The notes: generated by a model from the letters alone, not told the origin. 64,000 nucleotides of DNA from Hellea sp039977295 (GCA_039977295.1 JBDWDN010000012.1:620001-684000); one strand, 5' to 3'. Shown: positions 17,608-27,100, numbered from the stretch's first letter. Numbers and translations are program-made.

Positions 17608-18114
17608 ATGCCCAAACTCTCCATGTCGAATGCGACGTCAGCCCTCCCGACAATGCTTAATAACCTTGAGCATATTCTGCGTAAGGCTCAAGCCAATGCT
17701 GAGGAACGCGGCATTGACGCAGACATCTTCTTAAATGCTCGCTTGGCGCCAGATATGTGGCCTCTCAAAAAGCAAGTTCAGACCTGCGCTGAATTGGCAA
17801 AGAATGCGCCTTATCGGATCACAGGCACGGAGCCGCCGAGCTATGACGGCAATCCAGAAACTTTTGCAGAGTGCTATGATGTTCTCGCTAAGGCCAAAGA
17901 AGATATCGCCAAGGTCGCGGCCGCTGATTTGGACGGCAAAGAAGGCCGCGAATTTTCGCTAAAAATGGGTCCGCGCGAAATGGATTTTACAGGGATTAGC
18001 TATCTTTCAGGTTTCACTGTTCCGAATGTCTATTTCCATATGACGACGATTTATAATATTTTACGGCATAATGGCGTGCCGTTAGGTAAGTTCGATTTTT
18101 TTGGCGGAGCCTGA
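17608..18114 (+). CDS. DUF1993 family protein inside the carotenoid cluster
   Basis: A 168-residue protein matching the DUF1993 family (DinB-like four-helix proteins) by its pattern. An N-terminal helix (LPTMLNNLEHILRKA) is followed by RLAPDMWPLKKQVQTCAELAKN, then FTGISYLSGFTVPNVYFHMTTIYNILRHNGVPLGKFDF (quoted in parts: PNVYFHMTTIYNILR). The family is widespread but has no assigned activity; the DinB-like fold often binds metal through histidines. It lies 9 nt after crtI and 71 nt before crtB, so it is probably co-transcribed with the carotenoid genes. A role in pigment metabolism is inference from position only. Confidence 0.8.
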   Translation: MPKLSMSNATSALPTMLNNLEHILRKAQANAEERGIDADIFLNARLAPDMWPLKKQVQTCAELAKNAPYRITGTEPPSYDGNPETFAECYDVLAKAKEDIAKVAAADLDGKEGREFSLKMGPREMDFTGISYLSGFTVPNVYFHMTTIYNILRHNGVPLGKFDFFGGA

Positions 18115-18117
18115 CCG

Positions 18118-18140
18118 TAATCGTTCCTGTGGAACAATTA
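18118..18140. repeat. hairpin between the DUF1993 gene and crtB
   Basis: TAATCGTTCC (18118-18127) and GGAACAATTA (18131-18140) pair at 9 of 10 positions around a 3-nt loop, starting 3 nt after the DUF1993 stop. A second hairpin follows at 18151-18172. No T-run follows, so this is more likely an mRNA element or a repeat than a terminator. Confidence 0.6.
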
Positions 18141-18150
18141 CCAGGCGACG

Positions 18151-18172
18151 CCGAAATCACTGGTGATTTCGG
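18151..18172. repeat. 10-bp perfect hairpin before crtB
   Basis: CCGAAATCAC (18151-18160) and GTGATTTCGG (18163-18172) are a perfect inverted repeat with a 2-nt spacer, ending 13 nt before the crtB start. The near-perfect dyad could be a regulator binding site or an mRNA hairpin that limits crtB translation. No regulator gene is adjacent. Confidence 0.65.
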
Positions 18173-18185
18173 GTAGTGCATAATT

Positions 18186-19109
18186 ATGGATAACGTCACC
18201 CAATTTGGCCACGCCTCAATTAAAAAAGGCTCCAAGTCCTTCGCCTTGGCCTCTCGCGTCCTACCGCCAGAACTGCGCGATGACGCTTCAATGCTCTATG
18301 CCTGGTGCCGCTATTGTGATGACGTCATAGACGGGCAGCAGATGGGGCACGGTCAAATCGCCGATTATAAGATAGGGCAAAGCGAAAGGCTTGAGCAACT
18401 GCGCAAAGATACCGCGAACGCCCTGGCAGGAATCCCTACCGATAACCCCGTCTTCGCAGGTCTTGCTCGGGTCGTAAAAACCCACGAAATCGACCACAAA
18501 CACCCCCATGATTTACTTAAAGGGTTTGAGATGGACGCAAGTGAGCGTGTCTATAAAACAGTCGATGATATTCTGGACTATAGCTATCACGTCGCGGGTG
18601 TCGTCGGCGTGATGATGGCCAATATTATGGGCGTGCGCGATGAAGCAACACTCGACCGCGCCAGTGATTTGGGACTAGCTTTTCAACTGACGAATATCGC
18701 CAGAGACGTCATTGATGATGCAAAGGCGGAAAGGCTATTTGTGCCGCAAGATTTACTGACGAAACACGGCGCGCCAATAGATGCGCTAAGTCTCGCAAAG
18801 CGCGAGAACTGGCCGACCGCTCATAAAGCAGCGTCCGAGCAGCTCGACATAGCCGAGCAATATTATGCCAGCGCCAAAGTTGGTATAAAAGAGCTGCCCT
18901 TTAGATGCGCTTGGGCGATTAGCACGGCGCTCGCCGTATATCGCGAGATTGGAGAACGATTGAGAGAAGGCGGCCCCGAGGCCTGGGAAGGACGTGTTAG
19001 TGCGAGTAAGGGGCGGAAGATGTCTTTGGCATTGGGCGCAGTTGGACCTGCTATGGGACGCAAGAAAGTTCTGACTACACCAAGAGATGGGTTCTACCGC
19101 CGTCCCTAA
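18186..19109 (+). CDS. crtB: phytoene synthase CrtB
   Basis: A 307-residue squalene/phytoene synthase. The first Asp-rich motif reads WCRYCDDVIDG and the second LTNIARDVIDDA, the two sites that hold Mg and the two GGPP molecules. The enzyme joins two GGPP into phytoene, the first carotenoid-specific step. It is last in crtY-crtI-DUF1993-crtB. No GGPP synthase (crtE) or hydroxylase/ketolase is in the window, so the local pathway ends at beta-carotene. Confidence 0.95.
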   Translation: MDNVTQFGHASIKKGSKSFALASRVLPPELRDDASMLYAWCRYCDDVIDGQQMGHGQIADYKIGQSERLEQLRKDTANALAGIPTDNPVFAGLARVVKTHEIDHKHPHDLLKGFEMDASERVYKTVDDILDYSYHVAGVVGVMMANIMGVRDEATLDRASDLGLAFQLTNIARDVIDDAKAERLFVPQDLLTKHGAPIDALSLAKRENWPTAHKAASEQLDIAEQYYASAKVGIKELPFRCAWAISTALAVYREIGERLREGGPEAWEGRVSASKGRKMSLALGAVGPAMGRKKVLTTPRDGFYRRP

Positions 19110-19127
19110 ACCTCCAATTAATCGTCA

Positions 19128-19148
19128 TCCTAGGGCTTGTCCCTAGGA
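19128..19148. repeat. REP-like palindrome downstream of crtB
   Basis: TCCTAGGG (19128-19135) and CCCTAGGA (19141-19148) form a perfect 8-bp stem with loop CTTGT. The context GTCATCC-TAGGG-CTTGT-CCCTA-GGACC is like a family of palindromes dispersed in alphaproteobacteria. It sits 18 nt after crtB and may act as a weak 3' end for converging transcripts. Confidence 0.7.
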
Positions 19149-19191
19149 CCTTTAATCCTAAACTGACGCATGGAAAGAGGTGCTATTTTTG

Positions 19192-19521
19192 TTATTTGAG
19201 TTCGGCTCGACGATTGATTGCCCAGCAAACTACAAGTAGCGTAACGGTTAGCAGGGATAATAAAATACCTGACACAATATCTTCCGCGATAGTGCTGGCA
19301 ACAAGTTCAGGGTCCACTTGGCCGCTACTCGTCATTGTGATGAAGGGCGGAAGAATAATACTTATTATCATTACGATGTAATAGATGGAAAATATCAGTG
19401 GCAAGGCCATACGTTTTTTCTTCATCCCGGATAAAGCTATCGGAAGGACGACTAACCCTGGAAGCCAAGGCATAAATGCAGCAATTACGTTTATCTCTTC
19501 TATTCCTGCTCCTCCAGCCAC
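19192..19521 (-). CDS. small membrane protein of unknown function
   Basis: A 109-residue frame from a GTG at 19521, with three or four hydrophobic segments (about 13-30, 40-60, 83-104) and a charged loop. I do not recognise the family. The GTG start overlaps the 3' end of accC by 22 nt; an internal ATG at 19473 would give 93 residues with no overlap. GGAGGAG lies just after the GTG, so the true start is uncertain. It follows accC on the same strand, where many relatives carry aat instead. Confidence 0.55.
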   Translation of the reverse strand: MAGGAGIEEINVIAAFMPWLPGLVVLPIALSGMKKKRMALPLIFSIYYIVMIISIILPPFITMTSSGQVDPELVASTIAEDIVSGILLSLLTVTLLVVCWAINRRAELK

Positions 19522-20858
19522 TTCTCAAGCCAGTGAATATTGTAATCACCCTTCTGAAAGTCTTCATTATCCAACAATGCCTCATGAAGAGGCTTTGTCG
19601 TCTGTATACCCTCAATAACCATTTCCCCTAAAGCGCGGCGTAGTCTTAAAATCGCGCCTTCGCGAGTATTACCCCAAACGATGAGTTTTCCGATCAGGCT
19701 GTCATAATAAGGCGGAACGGAGTAACCCGAATATAGCGCGCTATCGAGGCGCGTATTCATACCGCCGGGTGCGTGGAACTCTGTGACCTTACCGGGGCTC
19801 GGCGCGAAGGTTTTTGGATTTTCGGCGTTGATGCGGCATTCAATAGCGTGGCCTTTAAAGGTTACGTCTTTTTGCGTATAATTTAGCGGGAGCCCCGAAG
19901 CGACGCGGATTTGCTCTCGCACCAAATCAATGCCAGTTATTTCTTCTGTCACAGGGTGCTCGACCTGAAGACGCGTATTCATCTCAATGAAGAAGAACTC
20001 ACCATTTTCGTAAAGAAATTCAATTGTGCCTGCACCGCGATAACCAATCTTTTTGACAGCTTTTGCAACGATATTACCAATTTTTGTGCGTTCTTTAGCG
20101 GTCAAAGTCGGTGAGGGCGCTTCTTCTAGAACTTTCTGATTGCGGCGCTGTAATGAGCAATCACGTTCACCCAAATGCACGACATTGCCATGGGTGTCGG
20201 CGAGGACTTGGATTTCGATATGACGGCCGCCCGTTAAGTAACGCTCCAAATAAACTTCGCCATTGCCAAAAGCGGCAATCGCTTCTTGTTGGGCTGCAGA
20301 GAGAGCTTCTTCGAGCTTATCAGGCGTTTCGGCTAAGCGCATTCCGCGTCCGCCGCCGCCTGCAGCCGCTTTCACAAGCAATGGGAAGCCTACTTTTTTA
20401 GCAACGTTTTTCGCTTCGGCATAAGTCGAGACCGACCCATCAGAGCCCGGAACAACCGGAATGCCGGCCGCCATTACGGTGTCTTTGGCGGATATCTTAT
20501 CACCCATAATGCGGATGTGTTCTGCTGTGGGGCCGATAAAGGCCATGCCGTGGGCTTCGACGATTTCGGCAAACCGCGCATTTTCAGACAAAAATCCATA
20601 GCCAGGATGAACGGCGTCGGCGTCCGTGATTTCGCAAGCCGAGATTATGGCAGGGATATTCAGGTAACTATCTGTCGCGCTATTAGGGCCGATACACACA
20701 CTCTCATCGGCGAGGCGCACATGCATGGCGTCGCGGTCAGCTTCGGAATAGACCGCTACAGTTGAAATGCCCATTTCTTTACAGGCCCGGTGAATGCGCA
20801 AAGCAATCTCGCCGCGATTGGCGATGAGCACTTTTTTAAATGATACGGAGGCTGGCAT
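19500..20858 (-). CDS. accC: acetyl-CoA carboxylase, biotin carboxylase subunit AccC
   Basis: A 452-residue ATP-grasp enzyme. The N-terminus reads KVLIANRGEIALRIHRA, with a glycine-rich ATP loop AAAGGGGRGMR and catalytic-site motifs FIEMNTRLQVEHPVTE. It carboxylates biotin on AccB with bicarbonate and ATP, the first half of malonyl-CoA synthesis. Length matches E. coli AccC (449). Its ATG overlaps the accB stop by 1 nt (TAATG), so the two are coupled. Confidence 0.97.
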   Translation of the reverse strand: MPASVSFKKVLIANRGEIALRIHRACKEMGISTVAVYSEADRDAMHVRLADESVCIGPNSATDSYLNIPAIISACEITDADAVHPGYGFLSENARFAEIVEAHGMAFIGPTAEHIRIMGDKISAKDTVMAAGIPVVPGSDGSVSTYAEAKNVAKKVGFPLLVKAAAGGGGRGMRLAETPDKLEEALSAAQQEAIAAFGNGEVYLERYLTGGRHIEIQVLADTHGNVVHLGERDCSLQRRNQKVLEEAPSPTLTAKERTKIGNIVAKAVKKIGYRGAGTIEFLYENGEFFFIEMNTRLQVEHPVTEEITGIDLVREQIRVASGLPLNYTQKDVTFKGHAIECRINAENPKTFAPSPGKVTEFHAPGGMNTRLDSALYSGYSVPPYYDSLIGKLIVWGNTREGAILRLRRALGEMVIEGIQTTKPLHEALLDNEDFQKGDYNIHWLEKWLEEQE

Positions 20859-21352
20859 TAGACGATAATGAAAAGAGCTTCGCCGAATTCGACGGGCTGA
20901 GCATCTTCGACCAAAATCTCTTCAATTTTACCCGATTTCGTTGCCGTAATCGGGTTGAAGGTTTTCATGGCTTCAATCAAGACAATCGTATCGCCTTCTT
21001 TGACCTTATCACCGACCTTAAAGAACGCGTCTGCATCAGGTGAGGGGCGCGTATAGACTGTGCCCACCATAGGGGATTTAACAGCGCCGGGATGGGCAGC
21101 TGCATCAATCTTCTCAGTCTTAGCCGCTGGGGCCGCAACGGGCTGGCTTGCTGAAGTTGCAGGAGCCGGCGCGACAGGCGCGGGTGCCGCCATGGCTTGA
21201 ACAATTTGTCCGCCGCCTTTGGCAACGCGAATTTTCAAACTGCCTTTTTCCATCTCAATTTCGGTCAACCCTGTATCGTTAAGGATTTTTGCTAATTCGC
21301 GGACTAATTTTGTGTCCGTAGACCCCGCTGTCTTTTTAGGTGTGCTCGCCAT
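20858..21352 (-). CDS. accB: acetyl-CoA carboxylase biotin carboxyl carrier protein AccB
   Basis: A 164-residue carrier. An N-terminal domain (about 1-48) is followed by an Ala/Pro-rich flexible linker (about 53-85) and a C-terminal biotinyl domain. The modified lysine is Lys130 in the canonical IEAMKTFNPI. Length is normal (156-170). The gene follows aroQ by 39 nt and precedes accC, the common aroQ-accB-accC order. Confidence 0.97.
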   Translation of the reverse strand: MASTPKKTAGSTDTKLVRELAKILNDTGLTEIEMEKGSLKIRVAKGGGQIVQAMAAPAPVAPAPATSASQPVAAPAAKTEKIDAAAHPGAVKSPMVGTVYTRPSPDADAFFKVGDKVKEGDTIVLIEAMKTFNPITATKSGKIEEILVEDAQPVEFGEALFIIV

Positions 21353-21391
21353 GAAATTTTCTCTCTTTTGTCTTTTGTCCGAGTCAGTAAA

Positions 21392-21832
21392 TTATGTGTT
21401 TAACAGATTTATCGCGGCTTGCAGCCCCAATTGATAAGAATTTGCGCCAAAGCCGCTTATTGTGCCTGTGACGGCTTCTGCCACGAAGGACCTGCGCCGA
21501 AAACTCTCGCGTTTGGCGGGTTGTGAGAGATGAATTTCAATCGAAGGAATATCGAGAGTTTTTAAGGCGTCATGCAGCGCAACAGAGGTATGGGTATAGG
21601 CTGCGGGGTTTATGATAAGGGCGCTAGCGCTTTCGCGAGCCTTTTGAATCATATCGACTAATTCGCCTTCTATATTTGATTGCTTGAAGACAATGTCATA
21701 GCCGTGACTTTCGGCAGTTTTGATACAGGCCTGTTCAATATCTAGGAGCGTATCGGCCCCATAAATCTCTGGCTCACGCGACCCCAACAGATTCAAATTT
21801 GGCCCGTTTATGATATAGATGGCTTTTGGCAT
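21392..21832 (-). CDS. aroQ: type II 3-dehydroquinate dehydratase AroQ
   Basis: A 146-residue type II enzyme. The N-terminal motif IYIINGPNLNLLGSREPEIYG carries the active-site Asn and Tyr region; INPAAYTHTSVAL and the histidine in IEIHLSQPAKRE follow. It dehydrates 3-dehydroquinate to 3-dehydroshikimate in the shikimate pathway. The ATG at 21832 is chosen because GAGGGA lies 5 nt upstream and the family starts here; the longer frame adds 16 unrelated residues. It diverges from thiS. Confidence 0.96.
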   Translation of the reverse strand: MPKAIYIINGPNLNLLGSREPEIYGADTLLDIEQACIKTAESHGYDIVFKQSNIEGELVDMIQKARESASALIINPAAYTHTSVALHDALKTLDIPSIEIHLSQPAKRESFRRRSFVAEAVTGTISGFGANSYQLGLQAAINLLNT

Positions 21833-21904
21833 TGAATCCCTCGTTTCGTGTATGGTAACGGGGCAGGACTCAGGCGACAAGCCTCAATTTGATACGGACC
21901 TTCC

Positions 21905-22108
21905 ATGAATTTGGTTATTAACGGTGAAGACCATCACGATTTACCTGAGCCCTTAACGGTCGCGGGGCTTATCGCGCATTTGAGCTTGCCTGAAAAGAAA
22001 ATCGCAATAGAGCGCAATCGCGCAATTGTGTCAAAGTCGGCATTCAAAACAACGGATCTGTCCGAAGGCGACAGACTTGAAATCATACATTTTATCGGAG
22101 GCGGCTAA
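21905..22108 (+). CDS. thiS: thiamine biosynthesis sulfur carrier ThiS
   Basis: A 67-residue ubiquitin-like carrier ending in the required Gly-Gly (IIHFIGGG), which is activated as a thiocarboxylate by ThiF or a homologue. It donates sulfur for thiazole formation by ThiG. It lies 1 nt upstream of thiG. The 72-nt gap shared with aroQ shows no TPP riboswitch motif. Confidence 0.94.
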   Translation: MNLVINGEDHHDLPEPLTVAGLIAHLSLPEKKIAIERNRAIVSKSAFKTTDLSEGDRLEIIHFIGGG

Positions 22109-22109
22109 T

Positions 22110-22883
22110 ATGTCAGCGGACGCATTAATCGTAGCAGGACACGAGTTTAGTTCACGTCTTATTATCGGGACAGGCAAGTATAAAGATTACGCTGAAAACG
22201 CCGCAGCGCTCGAAGCCTCTGGCGCTGAAATGGTGACAGTTGCCGTGCGCCGCGTGAATATAAGCAAGCCTGATGAGCCGATGTTGATGGATTTTATTGA
22301 TCCCAAAAAGTTCACATATTTGCCCAATACAGCGGGATGTTTCACAGGAGAGGATGCCGTGCGCACATTGCGCCTGGCCAAAGAAGCGGGCGGCTGGAAT
22401 CTCGTGAAACTTGAGGTGTTATCTGACCCCAAACATCTTTACCCAGATATGGAGGAGACGCTCCGCGCAGCAGAGCTTCTGATCAAGGACGGTTTTGACG
22501 TCATGGTCTATTGTTCGGACGATCCGGTCTTCGCACGTAAATTGGAAGACTTAGGCTGCGCCGCCATCATGCCGCTTGGCGCGCCGATCGGGTCGGGCCT
22601 AGGCATTCAAAACCCTGTTAATATTCGTCTCATCGTGGAGCAAACCAAAGTGCCCGTTATCGTTGATGCGGGCGTAGGCACAGCGTCTGACGCTGTTATC
22701 GCTATGGAACTCGGCTGTGACGGCGTGTTAATGAACACCGCCATAGCTGGTGCAAAAGATCCTATTCGTATGGCGGGGGCCATGAAACATGCCGTGATTG
22801 CGGGTAGGGAGGCTTATCTTGCGGGCCGTATGCCGCGTAAAAAATATGCGGATCCTAGTTCGCCGCTTGGTGGTCTGATTTAG
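22110..22883 (+). CDS. thiG: thiazole synthase ThiG
   Basis: A 257-residue TIM-barrel enzyme. SSRLIIGTGKYKDY is near the N-terminus, the Schiff-base lysine is in WNLVKLEVL, and the phosphate-binding loops are MPLGAPIGSGLGIQN and VDAGVGTASDA. It condenses deoxyxylulose phosphate, dehydroglycine and ThiS sulfur into the thiamine thiazole. The ATG at 22110 is chosen over the upstream frame, which is thiS in another phase. No thiO, thiE or thiC is alongside. Confidence 0.96.
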   Translation: MSADALIVAGHEFSSRLIIGTGKYKDYAENAAALEASGAEMVTVAVRRVNISKPDEPMLMDFIDPKKFTYLPNTAGCFTGEDAVRTLRLAKEAGGWNLVKLEVLSDPKHLYPDMEETLRAAELLIKDGFDVMVYCSDDPVFARKLEDLGCAAIMPLGAPIGSGLGIQNPVNIRLIVEQTKVPVIVDAGVGTASDAVIAMELGCDGVLMNTAIAGAKDPIRMAGAMKHAVIAGREAYLAGRMPRKKYADPSSPLGGLI

Positions 22884-22906
22884 GATCTGAATTACCTTCA
22901 ATAAAA

Positions 22907-22933
22907 AAGGCTGCCTGGTTCGCAGGCAGCCTT
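22907..22933 (-). terminator. intrinsic terminator for the secreted protein gene
   Basis: An 11-bp perfect stem (22907-22917 with 22923-22933) has a 5-nt loop. On the minus strand it is followed by TTTTTT, 50 nt past the stop of the unknown secreted protein. On the plus strand, after thiG, it is followed only by TTCAGTTGTT, so it works mainly for the minus-strand gene but may stop both. Confidence 0.9.
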
Positions 22934-22982
22934 CAGTTGTTCAATGCGTGAACTTTTATTTTATAATTTTAGAGTTTCGTCC

Positions 22983-23855
22983 TTATGGAACGTAAACTGT
23001 ATATGTCACGTCAGCTTGTAGAGTTCCGACACCCATAGAGAGGTCGTAGCCCTGAACGCCGGCTGTGCCAGTGTCGCTGTCGAGTGTGTAGACGCTGTCG
23101 AAACGAACAGACTGAGCGGCGAGGTTGCCGACAGATGCGGCTGTGCGCTGACCACCGTCAAAGACTTTCGTGTCGCCACCAGCCATGTCATCAAGGCTAT
23201 CAACTGTTGCAATGACGCCTGTTGCTCCGCCTGTAGGGTCCTGAGCAGCACCGCCATAAGCAAGGCCATCATCGCCTGCTACGTCAATTGACATTGCAAA
23301 GCTGATGTTCTCGTCATCAAGGCCGTCCGTCAAGAAGTCGCCAGTCGCGACAACGTTTGAGCTTTGTGCAAAGATGTCAAATGCAGCGTTAGAGGCAACA
23401 TAGAAGCTTGAATTATGTGATCCGACAAGACCGCCTGAAATGTCAGTCGATGCGTCGATACCGAAAGCTGTAAGCGTGTCAGCAGCATCAAGAACGCCGG
23501 CAGTACCGTTATCAGCAAATACGCCGCCAGATGTTTCACCTGTGACAGGATCAAAGACAGCTGTTCCGTCAACGGCTGTTCCGCTGTCAGAAATTGGATC
23601 AAGTGATCCTGTTACGACTGAATAGACGTCACCAGCAATCAGGTCTGCACCTGCAGAACCAGAAGCAGGAGTGAGTAAGACAAAGTCAGAAACAACAGGC
23701 GCTGTTCCGGCATTTTCGTCATAATCAGTTCCGCCCCAAACGACGACGACACCCAAGACTTGGAAGAACGGACGGTCAATGACTGACGCGTATGCCGTGC
23801 TTGCCAAAAGCGAAGCGGCTACGCCGGTCGCCAATGCGAGTTTTTTAAAAGACAT
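22983..23855 (-). CDS. secreted protein of unknown function, Ala/Gly/Asp-rich
   Basis: A 290-residue protein with a textbook signal peptide (MSFKKLALATGVAASLLASTAYA). The mature part is low in Lys and Arg, rich in Asp, Gly, Thr, Val and Ser, has no Cys, and contains many short beta-prone stretches such as FYVASNAAFDIFAQSS and ISFAMSIDVAGDDG. It ends in LQADVTYTVYVP. I do not recognise the family. The strong terminator, the leader of over 250 nt and the regular codon use suggest a well-expressed exported protein, possibly structural or surface-associated; that role is inference. Confidence 0.8.
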   Translation of the reverse strand: MSFKKLALATGVAASLLASTAYASVIDRPFFQVLGVVVVWGGTDYDENAGTAPVVSDFVLLTPASGSAGADLIAGDVYSVVTGSLDPISDSGTAVDGTAVFDPVTGETSGGVFADNGTAGVLDAADTLTAFGIDASTDISGGLVGSHNSSFYVASNAAFDIFAQSSNVVATGDFLTDGLDDENISFAMSIDVAGDDGLAYGGAAQDPTGGATGVIATVDSLDDMAGGDTKVFDGGQRTAASVGNLAAQSVRFDSVYTLDSDTGTAGVQGYDLSMGVGTLQADVTYTVYVP

Positions 23856-24117
23856 GATAAATTCCCAAAGTTAGTCCCCGGGCTCATCCCCGGATACAGT
23901 TCTCTTTTAAGGAGTAAGGATTTAGAGCTGATTGAAAGACTTGGTAAATTTAGTCTCAAATTTTAAAGTTAAGAATGCGTTGTGATTTCGGCTTCAGCGC
24001 CGCAAGACATATGTAACATTGCTATTGTCACGCCATAAGCATTGTTTTGCCTCACAAACGCCTAGAATCACTTTATACACTGCAGCTATTCTAAATCGAT
24101 GTCTGTGAGGGGCTGTT

Positions 24118-27100
24118 ATGAAGCGCAATTTTCTATTGGCGGTAGCAATTATTGGAGCGTTTTTTTTCGCGTCATGGGCTGGGTATAATTTTTACGATAG
24201 CTCAGACAAAGCAGCACTCTCGCCGAATAGCGTTAAAGTGGAGAAAAGGTCTCAGTCTTCTTCTACTCCGGAAACGGTTCTGGAGCGCAAAATAGACTAT
24301 GCAAAGTCTTTGCGCTACTTAGGCTGGGAAGCCGACACCTCAGGAACATCGCCCAAAGCGTGCTTTAATTTTTCTCAGAAATTAAAAGCAGGAACAGAAA
24401 CGGCCCTGCGGGATTATGTTGTCACTCAGCCAAAAATTCCTGTGAACATAACGATTAACGGCTCTCAAATGTGCGCCTCAGGGTTTGACTTCGAAAAAGA
24501 TTACAGTCTTACCCTTCGCGCAGGGCTACCATCCGCCGAAGAGAAGATCGCCTTAGAGAGCGCACAGACAGTAGAAATAAGTTTTGGTGATAAGCCCGGT
24601 TTTGTCGGCTTTGCGGGGCAGGGCATAATCCTTCCGCGGAGTGATGCCCAAGGCATGGCTATCGAGACCGTCAATGTTGAGCAGCTTGATGTCGTGGTTT
24701 ACCGCGTCACAGACCGTATCTTATCGCAACTGTCGCCCGCCGAAGGTGAAGCCACGCTAGAAGGCCGGTATAGTTATGACTATGCGGCCAATAATAAACG
24801 CGTAAAAATTTGGGGCGAGACAGTCCCCGTCAAGAAAAAGCGAAACGAAAAAGTTACAACGGTCCTGCCGATGCAAGACATTATAGACGGCTTGGAACCA
24901 GGCGCTTACATTGTGACCGCCAAAGACACGGCGAAAAAGGAGCGTCCCGCGAGCGCTTTTCGCTGGTTTATGTCGACGGATATGGCGCTCACAAGCTATC
25001 GCGGTGAGAACGGCCTTACAGTTTCTGTGCGGTCTATCGAAACTGCGCAATTGCAGCGCGGCGTTAAACTAAAGCTAATTGCAGCGAACAATGAAATTTT
25101 ATCTGAAAAAACTACTAATGCTACGGGGCGTGTAAAGTTTGACGGTCCTCTTATCAAAGGTACTGGCGCCTCTTCTCCGACAATGGTTATGGCTTATGGA
25201 GGCGAGAATGATTATGCGATTTTAGATCTGCAGCGTTCACCGCTTGATCTGTCAGATTTTGACATTGGCGGGCGAAATGTCAGCGGCGATGTGGATGTTT
25301 ATGGTTTTGCGGAACGCGGTGTTTATCGTCCGGGCGAGACGGCGCATTTGACAGTGATGTTGAGGGATACAAAAATTCACGCCATTGAAGACCGCCCTGT
25401 AACGCTAAAAGTTCAAAAGCCCAACAAAGCTGTTGTTTTCACTAAACGTTTTGAAACGGCGCCTGAGGGCGGCGTTATTACGTGGGACTACGAAGTTCCT
25501 GTTTCCGCTCCGCGCGGCATCTGGACTGTTCTCGTCGAGGCTGACGGCGCGGGCCAAGTGGGCCGCATTAGTTTCTCCGTTGAAGATTTTGTTCCTCAAA
25601 AACTGCGTCTTGGAATTGATGTCGACGAAACACCTTTGCGTTCAGGCGAGATTCGCGATGTTGTTCTTGACGCGCAATTTCTTTACGGCGCGCCTGGCGG
25701 CGCCCTTGAAGGCGAAGCCGAAGCTCGGCTTGAGCTTGATCCTAAACCCTTCAAAGATTTTGCAGATTATAGCTTTGGCCCTACCTCAGAAAAGTTCCGT
25801 GAGCGCCTTATTGATATGGGCGGCGGCATTACGGATGGGGACGGCAAACTCACCCTTGGTCTTGATCTGAAAAACAATAAAGTCTCAGCGGGCTACCCGC
25901 TGCGTGTCCAAATCACAGGCGGCGTTGCAGAGCCTGGCGGGCGATATGTTCGCGACAGCCTTCGTATTCCCGTCCGCACAGAAGATAGCTATATCGGCGT
26001 TAGACCTGATTTTCTATATGGTTATGCCAGTTCCAAAAAGCCTGTCAGTCTTGACCTTGTTGCGATGAATTACAAAGGCGAGCGCGTAACAAGTGATGTA
26101 TCTTGGCGATTGGTCGAGGAAGATTATGACTGGTATTGGTATCGCGAGCGCGGCAGGTGGCGTTATCGCCGTGATGTTCGCGACGTAGATGTTACGAAGG
26201 GTGACGTTAAAATCGCAGCAGGCGAGCCCATGCGCTGGACGCAACGTTTGCCGCGCGGCCGCTACCGTCTCGACCTTGAAGGCAAGGACGGCGCGATCGC
26301 GGAATACCGTTTTGGGGTTGGCTGGGGGAGCGGTTCACGCGGAACGGACGCGCCGGATAAAATCACGATGGGCGCGCCCGAACGCCCGCAAAACCCAGGC
26401 GACAGTTTCACTCTGGCGATTAACGCGCCATATGCGGGACAAGGCGACCTTGTCATTGCCAATAGTGACGTTCATGTCGTGCAAACTATCAGTTTGGAAG
26501 AAGGCGAAAGTGAAATTCGCCTCCCATTTGATGAAAGTTGGGGCGACGGTGTTTACGCGATGCTAACGCTATACACGCCGCGCGATAAGGCGGGCCAGCC
26601 CGTTCCAAGACGCGCTGTTGGTGTTAGCTATATCGGTCTTGACCGCACCAAACAGACCTTGGACCTTACAATTAACGCGCCAGACGTCATTCGCCCCCGC
26701 AAGGAACATGTTTTTACCGTTGATGTTAAGAATGCGCCGCGCGGCGAAACTGTCTGGATGAATTTCGCGGCCGTTGATGAAGGGATATTGCAGCTTACGA
26801 AATATAGATCTCCGGATTCAGCGGGGCATTTCTTTGGAAAAAAAGCTCTCGGCATTACGCTGCGCGATGACTATGCCCGTATCTTAAACCCTAATCTTGG
26901 CCAGCCTGTCAATGTAAGAACAGGCGGCGATAGTCTTGGCGGTGAGGGCTTAACTGTTGTTCCAACGCGGACTGTCTCTCTCTTTAGCGGCCTCGTAAAA
27001 GTCAAAGGCGGCACCGCGACTATAGCGCTAGATATCCCTGACTTTAATGGGGAACTCCGCTTAATGGCAACGGCCTGGTCCGAAACAGCGATTGGGAGCG

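Noticed and set aside
21833..21904. Possible TPP riboswitch before thiS
   Set aside because: The gap is only 72 nt and lacks the conserved CTGAGA and ACCTGA-type elements; a TPP aptamer needs about 100 nt.
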